Shown here in pieces: positions 27,327-38,520 of a stretch of 64,000 bases of DNA. The stretch is from Molanna angustata (lineage: Eukaryota; Arthropoda; Insecta; Trichoptera; Molannidae): positions 10,442,546-10,506,545 of the forward strand of contig OY754982.1 of the NCBI GenBank assembly GCA_963576475.1, given 5' to 3'. Made by a program: the position numbers and the translations under genes. The notes beneath the pieces are model-generated. The model saw only the letters and a list, made by a program, of their open reading frames with translations. It did not search any database and was not told the DNA's origin. How positions within the stretch are numbered: the first letter of the stretch is position 1; every line of letters begins with the position of its first letter.

Positions 27327-27553
27327 GTCGGCCTTTGTGGCTCAGTTGGTTGGGTATCTGACTGCTGATCCAAAGGTCCCGGGTTCGATTCCCGGTGGAG
27401 ACACAGTTTTTAATTGTGTTTTCAGTCTGGATCTGTGAGACGATTAATATCGCAAGTCTCCCGAATGTGGCAACTTGTTATTGGGTGCGTGTTAAATTAA
27501 TATTTGACATAGTACCTGTTAGTTGCCCGAGAAGCTGTATTAAATTAAATAAA
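27327..27553 (+). mobile_element. SINE-A, complete copy with tRNA-like head
   Basis: The head has a consensus A box (TGGCTCAGTTGG at about 27338) and B box (GGTTCGATTCC at about 27380), the internal RNA polymerase III promoter. The ends of the head do not pair into an acceptor stem, so this is not a working tRNA gene. The body runs from tctggatctgtgag to cccgagaagc, and the tail is a short ATTAA/ATAAA run. Other copies: 1119-1231, 30965-31177 and 58746-58991. Confidence 0.88.
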
Positions 27554-29271
27554 CATTAGTACATATGTGGTTCGTAAAGCAATAACGTTTTAAGTTTCAC
27601 TATATGTAATCTATGGATTTTTCAGTAGCTCGATTACCATTTTGAGAGTGTCTTGATTCTGACACTGGATTTTTTACTGACCAAAAAATTAATACAATTA
27701 AATAATTTTTCATAGGGCTCTTTAATTCAAATGTTATACTTACAATGCCATTTAAACTCACAACAAAACTATATTTCATTTATATCCCTCGAAGTAAATA
27801 TAGTTTATCTTCATTATAAAGGGATTCTGTCCCGTGGAAAATCTTTAGGAATAATAATGAACCGACAAATAGACATTCGTTCGAAAGTTTAAAATAAACT
27901 TTGTTTATAAAGTTGCGTTCTGTCATTTTCAACCAGGAGACGGGCCCGGTCGCGTAATTACCGCCATCGCGGGAAAAGTGTCCTTTTCATTTCATAAATT
28001 ATAATTAAGAAATGTCGCAAAGTCAACGTCTGTTGTAATGGAACACAATGAATTTCGCAAGTCCGCGTTGCGCAAAAATGTCTAATGAAAATTTATCGCC
28101 TCCTCGAGTTGAATAAATTTCGCCGTGTTCCGAAACTTGCAAAGAACACGGATCTCCTAAGCCCGTCAACGAGCTCGTTTTCATTTAATGAGTTTCTACT
28201 TTTTTATTCCGAGTTGATTGACAAAGTTATTAATTCCGATCCGTTGGATTGAAAACAGACCATCGGTGATATTATAGACAGATTGATACTTTTTACATCC
28301 CCTGCAAACATAGTTACATCTACTTATGGGAAATGATTATGCTTTAGAAAAATCTGCATTGGTCAAAATTATTTTTTGATAGAAAAGCTTTTGTCAAGAA
28401 AAGAAGTGTCCGGAAAGCTCTTAAATCTGGAAATTTGTTTACAAGAAAAAGATGGATTATTATTTCAAACTATATTACCTTTTTACTAAATTGGTTACTT
28501 TCTATGTGAACTTTTTACGTTTGTATATTTTCTTTTACCTGACTTATATACATTCATTTTTTTAATGGGACCTACATATTTTCTTTATCATCTGTCCTTT
28601 ATTAAAAAAAAATACTTACATATGCTGAAGTTCTTTAAGTTGTGATGTTTCCTTTCATTTAGTTCTCTTTGGTATTTATTACTTGCTGCAGGGCGCAAGG
28701 TTTGAGAGTCCTTCGGACTCGTCTGCGAGAGGTCGTTATCTGTCCTGATAAGCAGAACGGATGGTGGTGAAGGAAAAACAATTAGAATTTTATCAAATTA
28801 ATTTCTTTTTCAATTTTTCAGTATGTTTTTTTTTGTATCCGGAGACAAGAAAGAGTTGATACATTTAATGGGTCGTTTTTAATTTACTTATACTCGAGTT
28901 ACTTGCATTCATGATCAATCACATACTTGAGAATTTCTCGATCGTTTTGATGTTATCTTTTTACATGTATACCGGCAATTAAAGTCTTCAGTCTATACAT
29001 AGTTGCTTCAAATTACCCTTTAGAATTTATGCGTCCCTAATCATTCAATCTCCTGTACTACGATAATATTTGCATAATACGATTTAGTTTAGTGTGTGTT
29101 TTCTTAATTAAGTATGCAATTTCACAAACAACTAGCATGGTTCATTTGACAGACGAAACAAATATTATACTTCTTTTGAAAAATTCAATATTAAGTAAAT
29201 TCAAACATTAAGTATGAATTATTCAATTTTCGGTGTAGGTTATACGTTAGTCATAATTTTAGATATGCCAG
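27554..29271. other. Unassigned stretch with candidate conserved non-coding block
   Basis: At 27930-28200 base composition becomes balanced and several homeodomain-like cores (ATAATTAAG, TTTAATGAG) occur. It has no long open frame, which would fit an enhancer or conserved non-coding element, but this is only inference. The rest is AT-rich and unassigned. Confidence 0.3.
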
Positions 29272-29515
29272 AGATAAATGGTTTAGAATACCAGAAGAGC
29301 CAGTAACAGAAAATACTTTCGTAGTCATATTTCAAAGCCGCGACGAAGAGGCAGACTACCGGCGACATTGAGATGAATGATGGACGAGTATTGAGAGGGA
29401 ACTGATGGCACAAGGTGTCCCATATGAGACAACTCAAGAGTCGCAGGTCATGGCGACTGTTGACTAGGAGGCCCGACCTCGGATGAACTGGGAAAGAGGG
29501 AAAGAAATGATGGAT
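29272..29515 (+). mobile_element. LINE C-terminal relic (RTE-like)
   Basis: Pieces in shifting frames read RRGRLPAT, WMDEY, ELMAQGVPYETTQES and later LGKRERN. The order GRP.T.WMDE...DLMAQG....Q...W resembles the tail of RTE-type LINE proteins. At least two frameshifts and stops. Family call is moderate. Confidence 0.5.
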
Positions 29516-30350
29516 ATCAAATTTTCATTTCGTTCACACAAATTAATTAGTTGTATTCGAGTATTTTAAAAATCATATCTCTTCAAACCAGCGGAAAAAA
29601 ATTGTATCATATCATTCTCTTTATTAAAATTTTGGTTTAATTTAGTTTAATTATAATGTAAGGTTTAGTCCATGGCCCGGTCATTAGCCTTTAAGCAAAT
29701 ATGTAAAACCGGTATTTTTGCAATAAATATTTAGTATGATACTTTATCTCTAAGGGTTTTTATTATCTCTCGAGTTATCTCACAATTATCTGTAATGATC
29801 CTTGTTCAGGCTTTATTGTTAGCAACTTAAAGGCGTCAGATATATGTGTAGTGTACCATGTTCAATTATCCAAGACTATTATTGAATTCCCTTTATAGGT
29901 TGGTAATATTATTTTATGGAGAATTTACAGTATGCAATAACACCTGGTTCGCATAAACCAAGGTGAGAAGGCTCTTAGCTTCATGACGTAAGCTTATGTG
30001 GAAACACCAACACCAACGAGGAAATCCCGACTATTTTCGGAATTATTTTTTATTGAGAGAATTTTCAATATTATGATTCTGTAACTGTCAAGTTGTAGAC
30101 AAGACTACTATTTGTTCGTGTCTTGAATTTAGTAGTTAATATATATTTTCGAAAATTTTAGAATTGACTGAGTAAATGAGGAAGTGCCAAAGCAACCTAT
30201 CACGTTTGAGTGCCTGTGCGTCCTTTACCAATTGTGTACTCAAATGCGTTCTGTGCATAATTGGTTTGACAAATGGGAACTTGGAATCATTGTTATTTTA
30301 GTCCGATTTCTTTTCCAACTAGTTGGAGCATCCACAATACCTAAAATAAA
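29516..30350. other. Unassigned stretch
   Basis: No recognised gene or repeat. Confidence 0.35.
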
Positions 30351-31191
30351 TAAAAATCTTTATTATTCTTAAAACATAAATGGTTTCAGTGCTAGGTTAT
30401 TGAATTTTCCACTCCGAACTAATAATTATTTTGTTTTATTTTATTTTATTTTATTTTATTTTATTTTATTTTATTTTATTTTATTTTATTTTATTTTATT
30501 TTATTTTATTTTATTTTATTTTATTTTATTTTATTTTATTTTATTTTATTTTATTTTATTTTATTTTATTTTATTTTATTTTATTTTATTTTATTTTATT
30601 TTATTTCATTTTATTTCATTTTATTTCATTTCATTTCATTTCATTTCATTTCATTTCATTTCATTTCATTTCATTTCATTTCATTTCATTTCATTTCATT
30701 TCATTTCATTTCATTTCATTTCATTTCATTTCATTTTATTTTATTTTATTTTATTTTATTTTATTTTATTTTATTTTATTTTATTTTATTTTATTTTATT
30801 TTATTTTATTTTATTTTATTTTATTTTATTTTATTTTATTTTATTTTATTTTATTTTATTTTATTTTATTTTATTTTATTTTATTTTATTTTATTTTATT
30901 TTATTTTATTTTATTTTATTTTATTTTATTTTATTTTATTTTATTTTATTTTATTTTATTTTTTGTAGCATGTCGGACAACTAATAGGTGCTAAGTCAAA
31001 TAATTATTTAACACGCACCCAATAACAAGTTGCCACATATTGGAGTCTTACTATATTTATAGTCTCACAGCCCCAGACCGAAAACACAACTAAAAACCGT
31101 GTCTCCACTGGGAATTGAACCCGGGGACCCTTGGATCAGCAGTCAGATACCTAATCAACTGAGCCACGAAGGCCGACTAAAAATCTTTATT
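30351..31191 (-). mobile_element. SINE-A insertion with giant pentamer tail, target duplications included
   Basis: A 14-base sequence TAAAAATCTTTATT is perfectly repeated at 30351-30364 and 31178-31191. The second copy abuts the tRNA-like head exactly at 31177. The SINE runs antisense: head at about 31105-31177, body 30965-31104, then the pentamer tail (30434-30964), then 69 bases (30365-30433) before the other duplicate. The B box and A box are visible on the minus strand. The 69 bases beyond the tail are not part of other SINE-A copies. Confidence 0.8.
30434..30964. repeat. (TTTTA)n-(TTTCA)n-(TTTTA)n pentanucleotide array
   Basis: About 106 pentamers in unbroken register. The outer parts are pure TTTTA. 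Around 30604-30630 TTTCA and TTTTA units alternate, then about 22 pure TTTCA units run to about 30733. Because five is not divisible by three, each plus-strand frame is a long repetitive open frame (for example ILFYF units); these are by-products, not genes. On the minus strand it is the TAAAA/TGAAA tail of the SINE next to it. Confidence 0.97.
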
Positions 31192-31717
31192 GACGTAGGT
31201 AGGTATATGTAAATATATTGTATTCATTGTTCAATTATTTTTAACGATGTCTATTCATTACTTGCGAGAAAATTGAGTTATGGCTATTTTTTAATCAATA
31301 CATTTCGTGAATGTTTGTTTGAATTTGTTTAGCCAACACGACGCGTTGAACATAACGTTTTTTTTTTACTTTATTTAGGCATGTTCACCATATTGATTAA
31401 TTTATTCAAGAGAGATTAACTGAAAACACGATCAAAAAAAAGTTTTATTGATCAGTCATAATTGAATCGCAAATCACTCCCAAGTTTTTGATGCATCGAA
31501 AGCCTTTTGTACAAATGTTTGCCCATTTTTTGCACGTCTTGTGGCATTGGCGGTCAACAGTGGATGTTGAACAAAACTTAAAAAACAAAATAAATATATT
31601 GTTGAGATGAGCGCATTGTTTTACAAAATTTAAATAATTTTTTATAGTTGCATATACACAAGTCGGAAGTCAATGAATCTGATTTCGTAAAGTTTCATAA
31701 AAATCGGTTGGTTTCAT
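31192..31717. other. Unassigned stretch
   Basis: AT-rich, nothing recognised. Confidence 0.35.
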
Positions 31718-31835
31718 AAAGTGATCACGTTAACCAGCAGTTGACAGGTCGTAGGCCCTGTTGGTCCCTTGATTTCCCGTTTCTCATAATATTAGGTACA
31801 GCTTCGTCTCTATTGAGATATTTAAATTCTAGATA
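31718..31835 (+). repeat. Interspersed family K, copy 2 (fragment)
   Basis: Shares gtgatcacgttaaccagc, then tgacag.tcgtagg, cccttgatttcc.gtttct and cttcgtctctattgagat with the copy at 12360-12640. Confidence 0.65.
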
Positions 31836-32036
31836 GAACACCAACACACGTTAACCTGTCTTTATGAAAAATACGTCATTGGTAATTAAGCGTACCGTAA
31901 TCTAAGTCACTTATGTATATTTAGTGTCGTCATATTATAACAACTCGACGAGGTGACACGAGACCGTTGTGTGGGTATACATGCATGTGTCATGTTTCCT
32001 TGGAAGGTCGATTATCCCTGAGTGCATTTTTACATA

Positions 32037-32063
32037 GTCAGTTACATGTAAAATGTAACTGAC
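32037..32063. repeat. Perfect short hairpin
   Basis: Eleven-base arms GTCAGTTACAT and ATGTAACTGAC around a 5-base loop. It lies in a slightly GC-richer unassigned stretch (31840-32200). Confidence 0.6.
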
Positions 32064-34099
32064 GAGTCCAAGTGTCCGGATGGATCTACGGACGATATAC
32101 TGCAATAAACAATAAATGTATAAAAAATTTTAAAAGGATCAGGTCCGTGGACGTATTCTATATGTCCAGGATCTGGAGCCGCATTATATAGTAATAATTC
32201 GTGTTACCAGCAGTTAACACGAATGTACATAACATGAAATCAAAGGTAGGCTGATCTGTGAATACAAAAATAAAAAATGTGTATTTTAATATGATATTTT
32301 TTTTTTCTGAATTTGTCTCAGGTTAAATAAGAAAATGTTAACGATCTGCGCTTTTGGTAATCGTTTAATACTTGTTAGCTTATTAGTACGCGGTCAGTAG
32401 TAGCATCAATAATAATTATCATTTAAGAAGAAGATTTCACGACCATTGAGTGACCATTTCTAGGAAAAAGCTTTTAAGCTAAGCGGTGGAACGATCAATA
32501 CAAACATTGGAATGACTATCCGATTATCAAGTGCCACTCAACTTGTAATATATTTATCTATACGCTCGTGATTCCTTCTGTTTTTCGATATGTTTGATTT
32601 CTCATTTTGTTTATTTAATAATATTCTAAGTGGGAGTCTATTGCCTATACCATTTTATTTTTAATACACTTGTCACGGATATTGATGTCATTAAAAAGTC
32701 TACGGAATGTACGTCTCAAAGATTTATTTATTATATGGCCAATTCGGCCGGTTCTTAAATATATATTAAGTAATGTTGAATTTGTCTTCAATCAGCTTCT
32801 CCGAGATTTATTTGTATGTTTTGTTGAATGGTTTATTTGTCAATTTTAATGGACACCGCTGGAATACCTTCTAGAGTCACTAATATTTTTTTTTTTGATT
32901 TACCAATGATGTTTATAACAATTATGCACTACAAATAATAACACTTAATTATTATCATTACCATTGTACACTTCCTCAAAAGAATTACTAGATCAACATT
33001 AGGGATTCTTCTTTTGCAAAAATTGTTTTATATTTATTAATTATTTTTATTTTCAATGTTTGAAACTGTCACTTCATGATACAACTCCATAATCACATAG
33101 AATGATGACAAAAAATAATACATAATTTTTATGATGATTTCCCATTCTGACGGTGCATCCATACGAACGCGCTTACGAACTAAATGAAACAGAACGAAAA
33201 ATTATATATATTTTTTCGTCATAGTTATACAGTTATTTCTGACAAATCTGCACAAATCGTTAAAAAATAAGTTTTTTTTTTTTAATTAACGAAGCAACAC
33301 AAAACTGAGTTATCAACGTCCTTTAAGTATCCCGAAAGGAAAAAATGATGAATGTTGATTTTCTTTTAAATTTTGTCATGTTTGGAAAATCTTAGATATT
33401 TAATATTTCTCAAAGAATGTCAGAAATTGGAATGCTCTTCTAAAAAAATATTTAGATTTTATTTTGCTTTTCAACAACACAAAAATCTGTGCAGTTGAAC
33501 ACAACATACTCAATCAATTTTGTTTAAATTATCTTTGTTTTGTTTACATAATTCGTACGTCGTTTCATTCACTTTCCTTAAATTTCCTTCTTTCAACATA
33601 TAGTTGTATGAAGTCAAATTAATCACATAATTTAAAGTACGCTTTGCTTTAGTACGAAGGCCCTTTGTGTGCATACGTAATACAATTGTGGCGGATTCTT
33701 TCGAGCACACTAGGCGGTTGTTTTTACCTTGGATGCATCGAAGCAATGTCTCGTGTCAGAATCCAACAATACTGCGTCCGTTATACAGACAATCTGTCAA
33801 TTGTTTTACCCGCAAATCGTGCGCTCATTGTACCGCGCGCCACGGCTTCAGTTCATACCGTGTTCATACCCACTCTATACCCTCTTATCGCGATATCTGC
33901 GAAGCGACAATCCGCTATCGAATTGACAGTAAATAATATACTTACCTACGCAATATATATTTTTCTTTTTATTTTACTGTCAATAACTTTTTTATGTTAT
34001 GCATTTTCCCTTTTCGAGGTAGTTAGAAAGAACTCAACCCCACGCTTGCATGTTGATTTTCGAACACCTAGAAAATATTTATATTATCCTACGCTACAA
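32064..34099. other. Unassigned stretch
   Basis: AT-rich to about 33640. From 33650 to 33960 composition is balanced and an open frame runs 33665-34240 (191 codons), partly over the LINE UTR that follows. Its translation shows no domain I recognise and includes part of a repeat, so I do not call it a gene. Confidence 0.3.
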
Positions 34100-34345
34100 C
34101 CTACTCATTCATTCATACCATCACGGCATATCCCACAATGTGGGGTAACCAGCGAAAGATGTTGTGCGGGTGTGCATTGCCATATAAAAGGGAGCACAAC
34201 ATATCTGTGTATACCCACACACCAGTCTCGTCTCACCTAAAAAGGCACTATATTCAGAATGGGTGGTGAACCTCATTGCTGAACTATGTGAGATGTTATT
34301 GTTGCCTGTTGTATTTTCGATTACCCGGCTCTTACGGGACAACCT
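34100..34345 (-). mobile_element. Antisense LINE 3' untranslated end
   Basis: Contains, on the minus strand, ggtaaccccacattgtggga followed by tatgccgtgatggtatg, which matches the 3' end of the antisense RTE-like fragment at 24686-24905. No coding part is recognisable. On the plus strand, 34117-34136 starts the shared block. Confidence 0.5.
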
Positions 34346-35151
34346 ACTCGTTATGTCTTTAATCGGTTCTTTGGCAAAACGCTAGAACAAACAAGCAAGC
34401 AATAAAAAAATGGGAATTTGCAGTATAGACAGAAAGACAGACAATTGATCTAATAACGATGTGAACAACGCCTGAATATTATGCAACGTGTATAGGCGTC
34501 ACAAGTTCAGAAATACAAAATTGTTCAATTTTTTTCGCATTTCTTTTCGCATTGTGATATATCTTTCAGCCAGGAGATCAATGATTATCTGGCGGCCATC
34601 AGTTGCATACTCATTTTGTATTACCCAGGTTGCACCACGTGGAGGCGAGCAGCTTTACACCCCAAGTACTATCATCGTGAATACACAAATTCTGATATTT
34701 TCAAAGCTATCAAAACTGGCCGGGAAGTTCGTTTAAAAATTGATTGTGAATTTCCAGTACAAACAGGTGAAGTTTAATAGTAATAATAATAAGTTTTTAT
34801 TTCAGTTTGTGAGCAGGGGGGTGCAATGACACACAAACCATATAATACATAAAAATAATAAAAACAATATACACACAACTTAAAAAAATAAAATAATTAA
34901 CCGTAAACATCTCTTAAAGAAAAGGGTGTATTAAGAAAATATGTATAGCGCAAAGAGTGGCTCATGGGGACCGCGACTCTTAAGTCGTCAATTTTTATGA
35001 TCGATTGTGTTTTTACTGTCCATTTCTAAAAGGCTATTTAATTTGACGTTCTGTTGTTTAGATAAAATAAATATATTCAATGTTTTTATCTCAAAACCTT
35101 TAAAATTCCTCGGAATAAAATAATATTCATTTATATACAGTTATAAATCAC
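34346..35151. other. Unassigned stretch with possible retroposon tail
   Basis: The run aataataataagtttttatt at about 34781-34801 followed by a GC-richer section looks like an antisense retroposon end, but no family is identified. Confidence 0.3.
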
Positions 35152-35858
35152 TATGCCATTGGTTCCCAACATGTTTTTAACTCGCGTACCAATTAATAGA
35201 CAATGCATTATGCTTCTTCTTCTTCTATCGTGTCAGCAACGCATTTATACAATCTTCTGCCAGTGCCTAGCAACGTCGATAGCACAATCATTGCCCACTA
35301 TAAGATCGTGCATGGTGCAGTTGACTGGTATGCTAAATTGTACCATACTATAAAAATAATTTTATTTCACGAATTTTGTTATTCTTCTTCTTGTGTTAGG
35401 TAATATAACCTGTTTGCTTAAATAGCTTATCCTGGGAGGAGAAGGTCCAGCTACTTCATGACTTTTTTTTTACTAAAGTGAATGTGATTATAGAGACCCA
35501 CATGGTTAGAAATGATAGAAAAAATGTTAACATGTTTTTTTTTAATTTTTTAATTAAATAATTTGAATCATTGTTTATTTATTCGTTACAAAAATCCAGT
35601 ACAGTATAAAGATTCATAAGAAAATACAAAATAAAAGATAATGCAAAATATTATTATCAATCAAAAATGGATGTTTCCACTCCTCTAGCCCCATGACATG
35701 TTCTGGGGTATAAAGTGTACGTATTTTTTTCTCTTGTTACTTTTATTGTTTTTGTACATTTTTTTATTGGTTTTTCAGTTTTTTCGTGAACCACCAACCC
35801 GTGACACGCCTACCTCCAAATGCTACGCGCATAACAGGTTGGGAACCAACGGTCTATG
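35152..35858. mobile_element. hAT-like non-autonomous element with inverted ends
   Basis: The left end (TTGGTTCCCAACatgtt, then actcgcgtacca) and the right end (tgctacgcgcataacagg, then TTGGGAACCAA) are imperfect reverse complements. TTGGTTCCCAACCT-type termini are common in hAT transposons. A clean 8-bp target duplication is not visible, and the interior is unrelated AT-rich sequence, so the superfamily is tentative. Confidence 0.5.
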
Positions 35859-37003
35859 CAGTCAACAATACAATATGATTTTATCGATAAAAAAATATAT
35901 TCTAATGTATTTTTAACGGAGCCATTATGTTTGATATACCGGTTATTTTATATTGATATGTGGTATACGGCCGGTCATGAATGTAATTTTTGATTTTCTA
36001 ATACTTTAATGTCATTATATTTAATTTTCATATGTATTTTTGTATAATATATTTTTAAGTGTTTATTTAATATAATGTTATTCGTTACTGTCGCAATATA
36101 TTGCTACCGGTAATTTTATTTTATGGCAGTAATAAATTGATTAAAAATCAGAAAAATAAAACAAAATGTATTAAAATTGCGTTTTTAATAGTCAAGCGTA
36201 CATTTTGACTGTCAAACGTAAGCTGACACATATCTCACATAATTCAGCTATTAGGTTCACCGTCCATTACGAATGTGAGCCGAAAATGGTGTGTGGGGAT
36301 ATAATTATAATATGATATCTTTAGATGTCATAGAACTCCAGATGATAATAATATCCATGATATGGGTAATCACGAGGGTTTTGATTTCGCCGGTTGGACC
36401 AGATTTGCCCCCCTGATGTTGAAATCCATAAGAAAATTATCAAATTCTTTAACGTATGTACAACTTTTGGGTGAAATATTCAACTGATTTTAGAAGTCGT
36501 TTTTTTATATAAGATTATTAATTATTTTGATCCATGATTGAGAGACATCAATGTCGTTCTAAACTCACATATATTCATACGTTGTTATATTGACACAATA
36601 TAATAAATTATGTAATAATAATAATATAATGTGGTTAGTTTTGAATTGTATGTTTTGATATTGAATTTGAAATGTATTTTTCAACGCTGTTCTTTTTTTG
36701 AACATCGTAATTGGTACCCTTTTTGTACATTCAATAAGATTACGCACCTATTTGTAATCAACATTCCAACAATGATTACATTTATTCTGGAACAACCTGT
36801 GTACCCGTTCTTTCGAATGAATAACGATTTATTTGTAATTGTTTATTGTATTTTATTCCCCATAGATTCTTTACAGAACACTTGGGATCATCGTTACAGA
36901 AAAGGTAGGTACATAGTTCACAATATTATGATCTCAAATAACTCCACAGCCTACCTCATGGTCGGTCGCACGCATGTCTTATTTTATTTTATTATATTTG
37001 GGA
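35859..37003. other. Unassigned AT-rich stretch
   Basis: No gene supported. An open frame of 128 codons at 36631-37017 is hydrophobic and biased by AT content, with no motif. Confidence 0.35.
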
Positions 37004-37130
37004 AGGACCGTGGATAAAAGGATTTTATCCGCGCGGTGTGACGTAATTAGCCCCGTATAAATTCAATCAATCTTTTGACATTTCTCACATACTAAAATTC
37101 AGACGTATAAAATTAGACGAATCAGAAAAG
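37004..37130 (+). mobile_element. Second copy of the 1571-1772 MITE, left end missing
   Basis: Begins gaccgtggataaaaggattt and continues to agacgaatcagaaaaggat, aligning with 1627-1766. The left TIR is not present, so it is truncated or eroded. Confidence 0.75.
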
Positions 37131-37246
37131 GATTTGTAATACTTACATGTTAGAATACTATAGTTGGCACTATGAAAATTATCATTGTATTTTTATATAG
37201 TTTTTATTGTTGTATTCTATTATACAATTTAATAAAAATAACCGCC

Positions 37247-37637
37247 ATTACCCCCTATTAGGTAACTATTGTAACTAAATTAGGAACGTTCTAAAATTGT
37301 AGATTTTAGATTTACGTTCTTATTTCAACGTTATAAAATATAAACTTGGACTAAATAGAATTGGAACGTACCTACTTGGGCCTGAACGTTCCTAAAAAAA
37401 TACTGAATCTGACGCATTATGAATAATTATGAAAAATATTAAATTTTCATCATTTTCATAATGATTCAAAATACGTCTAATTCAGTAACTTTTTAAGAAC
37501 TTTCCGACCAATATAGGTACGTTCCTATTCCATTTAGTACAAGTTGATATTTTATAACGCAGAAGACCATAAATCTAAAATCTACAATTTTAGAACGTTC
37601 CTAATTTAGTTACAATAGTTACTGAATAGGGGGTAAT
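37247..37637. mobile_element. Foldback element with long inverted arms, TA-flanked
   Basis: The two halves are almost full-length reverse complements. Termini are TA-CCCCCTATT and AATAGGGGG-TA, followed inward by taactattgtaactaaatt and ggaacgttctaaaattgtag. Arms exceed 150 bp around a small AT-rich centre. No coding sequence. TA at both ends fits Tc1/mariner-type mobilisation. Confidence 0.8.
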
Positions 37638-38264
37638 ATATTATCTAAACATTATTATACATGAAGTTAAAAAAATAATAAATATTTTATCGTCTGACAT
37701 CAAAACGCATTTATCAAAATTGATATGAGCGACTAAATACAAACAAGATGTCGGACATGTTGAGATTGTTATTTATTCAATATATGTACATTACACATAC
37801 AAATTGAATAATGTAAAGATGCGCCGTCATCGCTGCGCAACCACGAAAAAAAAAACTCTGAGATTAATTTTCTGTCTAGCTTTGAACTATGAAAGCGAAA
37901 TCTTTTTTTATATCGTCTTAATTTTGTGACTTGTATTACCAATCAATAAATAGTAGCAAAATAAAATTATGACGCATAGATTGCATGGTACAACGTGTTA
38001 ATCTCTTTTGATGATTGTGACGAGTTACATAGCCTTCTTTTTATTCTGGATGAGATGTTTGATTTGAAATTAAGTATTTTAATGTTTGTCGTCGTAATTG
38101 GATGAATTTTGTTGAGGCAGTTAACTCAGCACTTGAAGGGCAGTGTCAGCGAGGTTTTAGATTTCTCCGATTCATTTTGTGTTCTTTTAGAGTTTTGCAA
38201 GCGGCCGTAAATAAATATTCATCCTCACATATTCCCTTAAGTAAGCAGTGATGCTTGTGCTATA
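37638..38264. other. Unassigned stretch
   Basis: No recognised gene or repeat. Confidence 0.35.
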
Positions 38265-38347
38265 GGTAACGAAATCGTTCGTAGAATGATTCGAGCTCGC
38301 GACCAGTGGATTACTATCACAGCGCGCTAACCGCTCTTTCACCACCC
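38265..38347 (-). mobile_element. SINE-B head (tRNA-like), copy 2
   Basis: The minus strand reads gagcggttagcgcgctgtga, then aatccactggtcgcgagctc and gaatcattc, resembling D-arm to T-arm of a tRNA with an approximate B box. The following cgatttcgtt matches the copy at 403-470. No acceptor stem. Confidence 0.5.
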
Positions 38348-38447
38348 ATCTTTATATTATAATCTTGAAATTTTAACATTTATATAAGCGCGCGTGCTAT
38401 AATGCAATTTCTTTCAAAGGATGAGCATAAAGAAGTACTGTAATATT

Positions 38448-38520
38448 TTCTTGAGCAGATTGCAAACCCTCCCCAACGCGACGTCGTGAGCTTCTTCGGA
38501 AGAGTATAATGGACTCAATT
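38448..38520 (+). mobile_element. LINE 3'-end fragment
   Basis: Shares gattgcaaaccctccccaac and, shortly after, cttcttcgga with the 3' part of the LINE at 46400-46777. No RT part here. Confidence 0.6.

Noticed and set aside
27152..27373. Minus-strand open frame of 73 codons
   Set aside because: Lies antisense over the LINE tail and the SINE head.
27327..27405. tRNA gene
   Set aside because: A and B boxes are consensus but the acceptor stem does not form, and the same head recurs with a common body and tail, so it is a SINE.
30400..30994. Long open frames of FILFYF-type repeats (187 and 194 codons)
   Set aside because: They are forced by the pentamer array, where no stop can occur on the plus strand; low-complexity translation and no gene signals.
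33665..34240. 191-codon open frame
   Set aside because: Its last part runs through an antisense LINE UTR shared with 24686, it shows no domain, and other frames are open too in this locally GC-richer stretch.
36631..37017. 128-codon hydrophobic open frame
   Set aside because: Composition-driven, AT-rich, no motif, and it ends inside a MITE copy.
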